Shown: positions 59,433 to 64,000 of the stretch, in pieces | Position numbering within the stretch: position 1 is the first letter of the stretch | Layout: every line of letters starts with the position of its first letter | Source of the DNA: Hirundichthys speculiger | Taxonomy: Eukaryota > Chordata > Actinopteri > Beloniformes > Exocoetidae | Assembly: GCA_018398805.1 (NCBI GenBank) | Contig: JAGFBZ010002033.1 | Coordinates: 1,635,501-1,699,500, forward strand | Direction of reading: 5' to 3' | DNA length: 64,000 nt | Position numbers and translations under genes: made by a program | Notes under the pieces: model-generated | Databases searched by the model: none | Seen by the model: the letters and a program-made list of their open reading frames with translations, nothing else | Told to the model about the DNA's origin: nothing

Positions 59433-60699
59433 CCTGCAGTTACTGCAACATGATTTCCCTTCAGAGATGAATCCGGTATGACTGAGCTGAATTTTTCACA
59501 GCAGGCATTTTAACATGTCAGAGCATGAAATCACAGATATAGTGTATTAACATAATGGCTTAAGTTCTTGTATTGTCCCTGTAAGCTTTAACAATGATTC
59601 AGCATGCGTAATTGCAGGAGCACATCCAAAATGGACTGCTGCCATCAATAATACATCTGGCATTTTTCTGCGATTACATGTCAAAATATTTGCTGTGAAG
59701 AAGGTCTTAGCTCACTCGCTGGCAGCTCATTTGTTTGGCTGTTCCATGATTAACCTTTTTTTCCACTTCACAGGGCTTTAGTAATGTCCAACAAAGAAAC
59801 CGCCACAATTATCAATTATTCTCACTTTATTTAGAGGGGTGGGGGGCTAAGCAAATAAAATTCAATTACACATATTATTTTGTCTCTGAGTTGACCTTCA
59901 TATAATCAAGGAACAAGTTAAAATCCATGTTAAGACTTTGAGTTAAAATAACATGTTGATAACTTAAACGTGTCTTTCTTCCTACTGCATGTATTCAGGA
60001 TATGAAACAACAGGACATGAAGAAGCAGAAGAGTTTTGAATTCACATGAAGAGACTTGAGCAGAAGTCAGCCAAATGAGGAAAACGGCTCAAGATGGTTT
60101 AAAAAAAAAAGAAAAAGAAAAAAAATCAGGAATATCATTTGTTTTCTTTTGTTTTGAAACTTTATTAATTGAATATGGTTAAGAATAATAGTCCCCCAGT
60201 GTACTCATTAGTGGCAAATGTTAAGTGCTATTTACATGTGTCTGTAATGTATGAGCAATGCCTTATATCATTTGTTGGTAGCATATGTGCATGCATCTGC
60301 CCACGTAAATTACTAGGAAGTGTCCCTTTGGTGACACCTGAAGGCACAGGTATTAATTAGTGCTACACTATAGATTTGCCATGGCATGCAACGCATTTTG
60401 TAATATGCACTAATGTCTCTTCATGGTTCTGTTAGGCTGTTTTTAGATACCAAGTACACCTAAATGAAACTGTAAATGCTATAGATGCATTACCGCTTAT
60501 ATTTTTCACTCATCTGTAGGCAGTGCTGCTTGTTCTTTAGCCTCAAGGGGGCACAATTGTCTGCAGTCATTAGAAATTCTGCATTAAGGGCATTTTCAGA
60601 GCAAAAACGCACTCAAAGCTTTTGAACACAAACGTGAAGTTATGGTTTTCTTTTTTCTTTCATTATTTGTTTTATGTTTAAATCAGGTAAAACGACCCC

Positions 60700-60753
60700 A
60701 AGCCTGTAAACAGAATTCAAAATATGCTTTTAAAATATCCAGTCTACATTTTG
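60700..60753. repeat. 54-bp exact direct repeat, copy 2
   Basis: Identical to 59379-59432 but placed in the predicted ndfip1 3'UTR; the flanks do not match. Confidence 0.9.
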
Positions 60754-61447
60754 AACATAAACAGGCTGTAGCCACTATTCAGGTTGACACTGATGTCTAG
60801 AGACAAATCATGAAGCTATTCTGATGACAGAGACTAGATGATCATCAGCAGGAATGGCAGGAATCATGCTGATTTTCAGGAGTTTAAATGGGTCAACGAT
60901 TGTGTCCTTAAAAAGCTGTTAGATACTACAGTCTGAGCTGTCGGTGAACATCTGTCAGTGGAAAAAGCTCTGATCACAAAAGTCTGTTCACTGTCTGGAT
61001 TTCAGCTGGTAATGATCTCGCTCAGACAGCTGGATCACTTTATCTGAGCACAAAATTTTGAAAAAAATTCCACTTCCAGGTGGCTTTTTGCCTTAAGATT
61101 TAATTGACACAAAAACATTTACCTTTTCTCCTTGGTTTCTCTTTTCATTTACCCTGCGTTTGAAGTCGGCAAACTTGCAGGTGTCAGCTGTTTCAAAGAA
61201 TGTTTGCAGGTGCACTTTGAGTGACGTAACCAATAAAACCCACAGGATGTTCCCATCAGTGTATGAATTCATACATTTACAGAGACAGTGCTGCAGGATG
61301 TTGCACACTTAACTGATGATTCAAACATTTAACTTCATACTTGTGCTATGGCTTTGACTACAGACCAGTTATGCTTGTTTCTGTGATGTAGAGCTACAAC
61401 TTTGGGGTTTTGTTGTTATGAAACTGTACAGATAATATTTAGTGTTA

Positions 61448-61453
61448 AATAAA
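61448..61453 (+). terminator. ndfip1 polyadenylation signal
   Basis: AATAAA followed by GT-rich sequence (TTCTGGGTTGTCTGG), typical of a cleavage site. Confidence 0.65.
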
Positions 61454-61956
61454 TGTCACTTTCAATGCGTCTTCTGGGTTGTCTGGATTATTGATCGTAG
61501 TGCTGATCAGGACAGTCTGGTTGCATGCAAGCATCACGTGTTAAACTGAAATACAACCTGAATACAATTCTGAAAAACATGGGACACTGTAAAAATGATA
61601 AATGGAATTCAGTCATTTGCAGATCTCTTAAACTCACATTTTAACAACAGAAAAAAATATATATACTGAAAGTAAACAATTTTACCATCTTGAAAAGGTA
61701 ATTTTGAATTCCATGGCAGCAATACATGCCAAAGTTGGGATAGGATGATGTTTATATATTCCTGTGAACTGAAGGGACCAATAGCTGGAGTTCTGGGAGA
61801 GGAACGTCAACCCACCCTTGTCTGGTATAAGATTTATCTATCTTATGTTTCTGTTTCATTATGCGTCAGAAGTTTCCTCGGAAGCTAGACTCGGGGCTGG
61901 CCAGTACAGCACCCAGACTCTTCTACTGCATACGCACCCACCACACAAACGTTATA

Positions 61957-63630
61957 CAACCCCTAGCAAAAAGTATGGAATCACCAGCCTTGGACGAGCA
62001 CTCATTCAGACATTTAATTCTGTAGAACAAACTTAGATAAAAAGCATGAAACAATAATGAAGTTTTTCAAAAGTGCAACTCCTTGGCATTCAGAAACACT
62101 AAAAGAAATGAATAAAAAACATTGTGATGGTCAGTAAATGTTACTTTTATAGAGCAAGTGCAGGGAAATAAATATGGAATCACTCCATTTTGAGGAAAAA
62201 ATATGGAATCATGAAAAACAGACTAAGAAAAAAACAAAACACATCACTAGTATTTAGTTGCACCACCTCTGGCTTTTATGACAGCTTACAGTCTCTGAGT
62301 CATGGACTTGATGAGTGACAGACAATATTCATCAATCTGGTGCCAACTCTCTGCAGTTGCCAGATGATCGTTGCAGGTTGGAGCCTTGCTGTGGACCTTT
62401 TTTTTTTTTAATTACCACCACAGGTTTTCAGTTGGGTTTATATGTGGGCTGTTTGCAGGCCATGACATTGACTGGATGCATCTTTCACCAAGGAATGCTT
62501 TCACAGTTTGTGCTCTGTGGCAGGATGCATTGTCATCTTGGAAGATGATTTCATCATCCCCAAACATTTTTTCAATTGAAGGGATAAGAAAGCTGACTAA
62601 AATGTCAATGTAGACTTGTGTATTTATTGAGGATTTAACCAGTCATCTCCCCAGTGTCTTTGCCTGACATACAGCCCCATATCATCAAGGACGAAGGTTT
62701 TCTTTAGGCAGTCCTCTCTGTAAATCTCACTGGAACGGCACCAAACAAAAGTTCCAGCATCATCACCTTGTCCAATGCAGATTCATGACTCATCACTGAA
62801 GATAACCTTAATCCAGTCATCCACAGTCCATGATTGCCTCTCCTTAGCCCATTGCAGTCCTGTTCTTTTCTGTTTAAGCATCAATGATGGTTTCCCTTTA
62901 GCTTTCCTGTATGAAAATCCCATTTTATTTAGGTGATTTTTCACAGTTCTGTCACATACATTGACTCCAGCTTCCTCCCATTTCTTCTTCATTTGTCTTG
63001 TTGTACATTTTCTGTTTTCAAGACATATGGCCTTTAGTTGTTTGTCTTGATGCTTAGATGTCTTCTTTGGTCCACCAGTACGCTTGACTTTAACAACCTT
63101 CCCCTGCTGTTTATACTTGGTCCATATCTTCAATACAGTTGACTGTGAACAGCCCACATCTTTGGCAACCATACGTGTAGCTACCTTCTTCAAGAAGTTT
63201 GATAATCCTGTCTTTGGTCTCAAGAGACATCTCTCTTTTTGGAGCCATGATTCTTGCCAGTACACTTGGTCCAGCAGCCCTCCAAGGTGTGACAACTGCA
63301 CTGTTTTAAATGGCTGACTAATGAGCAGATCTAATCTGAGGCAGGTGCCCAATTAAGGAAAGGAAATTGACTGGGTGTATCCTTATTTTCTACTAAAAAT
63401 GGAGTGATTCCATATTTATTTCCCTGCACTTGCTCTATAAAAGTAACATTTACTGACCATCACAATGTTTTTTATTCATTTCTTTTGGTGTTTCTGAATG
63501 CCAAGGAGTTGCACTTTTGAAAAACCTCATTATTGTTTCATACTTTAAATCTGAGTTTGTTCTAAAGAATCAAATGTCTGAGTGAGTGCTCGTCCAAGGC
63601 TGGTGTTTCTATACTTTTTGCTAGAGGTTG
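61957..63630 (-). mobile_element. Tc1-like transposon with long inverted repeats (1674 bp)
   Basis: Flanked by TA on both sides (61955-61956 and 63631-63632). Both ends begin CAACC(C/T)CTAGCAAAAAGTAT. The inverted repeats extend about 235 bp (61957-62191 and 63396-63630) and are highly similar. Each arm has an outer TATGGAATCACC-like and an inner TATGGAATCACTCC box, an IR/DR layout like that used by Sleeping Beauty-type elements. The transposase frame between them is broken. Confidence 0.92.
62247..63248 (-). pseudogene. Tc1-like transposase, inactivated
   Basis: Starts MAPKREMSLETKDRIIKLL, then shifts frame near 63187 into KKVATRMVAKDVGCSQSTVL, the N-terminal DNA-binding domain. The open part continues through KVVKVKRTGGPKKTS and VDDWIKVIFSDES, where a TGA at the position of an arginine codon stops it. 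Downstream there are further stops and frame changes, with recognisable IGQGDDAGTFVWCR, FQDDNAS-like and NPTENLW blocks, and TAG at 62247-62249. The D, D and E positions of the catalytic triad can still be seen, but not in one frame. Confidence 0.85.
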
Positions 63631-63886
63631 TAGCACAGAGAACGCAACACAATCATTTATTTTTCCAGTCTCTTGTTTCCCACATCTCAGCTATTTTGAG
63701 GCTGCTATCAAATCAAAACTGAGCTCATGTTCTTCATGTAGTGGAAATAAGTCCTACTATCAAAATTTTATGTTTTCTATACTTTGTTGTAAATAAATTA
63801 TGGGTTTATAAGTTTTGCAAATCATTGCATTTTACTCATATTTACATTTTACATGGTATCCCAACTTTTTCAGAATTGGGATTGTA

Positions 63887-64000
63887 TCAATCTTACCTCT
63901 GTGTAATTTTTTTTTTTTTTTTACAATAATCTAGAGTTCATTGTAATGAAACTTGGGTTGTGACAATCGAAGTCTTAACATTTCAACAGACAAATAATGA
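63887..64000. other. Right edge
   Basis: Short AT-rich sequence with a poly(T) run; nothing recognised. Confidence 0.5.

Larger units (their letters stand above)
59999..61475 (+). other. ndfip1 3'UTR exon
   Basis: Acceptor TATTCAG ends at 59998. The preceding donor is at 58505, two bases after the stop codon. The exon runs to a canonical AATAAA at 61448-61453. Mammalian NDFIP1 also ends its coding region at LFIY. The exon is inferred from splice consensus, not transcripts. Confidence 0.6.
61552..63886. mobile_element. Outer inverted-repeat element split by a Tc1 transposon
   Basis: Left end TACAACCTGAATACAATTCTG (61552) pairs with the reverse complement of the right end, TACAATCCCAATTCTG (ending 63886). 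Inside them both arms read AAA(C/G)(A/T)TGGGA and then TTTGCA(G/A)A. This terminus is familiar from abundant fish DNA elements. The element is about 660 bp without the nested insert and has no transposase of its own. Confidence 0.65.

Overview
The window looks like nuclear DNA of a bony fish, probably a percomorph teleost. It is AT-rich, its genes are split by GT-AG introns, its microsatellites are long, and it carries fish-type Tc1, hAT, Rex1/CR1-like and RTE-like repeats. I cannot name the species.

Seven protein-coding genes can be reconstructed exon by exon. In order they are septin8 (minus, CDS 4472-10758), sowaha (plus, 15053-16401, single exon), gdf9 (plus, 22201-23857, 2 exons), uqcrq (plus, 28896-31902), hspa4 (plus, 33710-44458, 19 exons), gnpda1 (plus, 46324-51928, 6 coding exons) and ndfip1 (plus, 52566-58502, 7 coding exons plus a 3'UTR exon). 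The block septin8-sowaha-gdf9-uqcrq-hspa4 corresponds to human 5q31.1. Gnpda1-ndfip1 corresponds to a neighbouring pair at human 5q31.3, here directly next to hspa4. The genes do not form one pathway: they cover cytoskeleton, oocyte growth factor signalling, respiratory complex III, chaperone, aminosugar metabolism and ubiquitin-ligase adaptor roles.

The most striking coding observation is a run of single-base frame breaks. Sowaha has two, gdf9 one, gnpda1 one and ndfip1 one (less certain). Every one is repaired by removing one base, and four of the five are well supported by homology on both sides. Septin8, uqcrq and hspa4 are intact over 1272, 249 and 2535 coding bases. Five insertions and no deletions in conserved neighbours points to assembly insertion errors rather than gene death, but this needs read support.

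Between genes the window holds: a ~1.45 kb minisatellite of 26-bp units about 200 bp upstream of the septin8 start codon; a 484-bp hAT-type element with a perfect 8-bp target duplication; a 412-bp repeat with a perfect 9-bp duplication next to a Tc1 relic; an RTE-like fragment just upstream of hspa4; a LINE mosaic with out-of-order domains in gnpda1 intron; and, at the right edge, a 1674-bp Tc1-like transposon with ~235-bp inverted repeats nested inside another inverted-repeat element. Regulatory motifs that can be read directly include a perfect three-unit heat shock element with a CCAAT box upstream of hspa4 and a GABP/ETS site at uqcrq exon 1. I did not find a convincing wholly new biological system.
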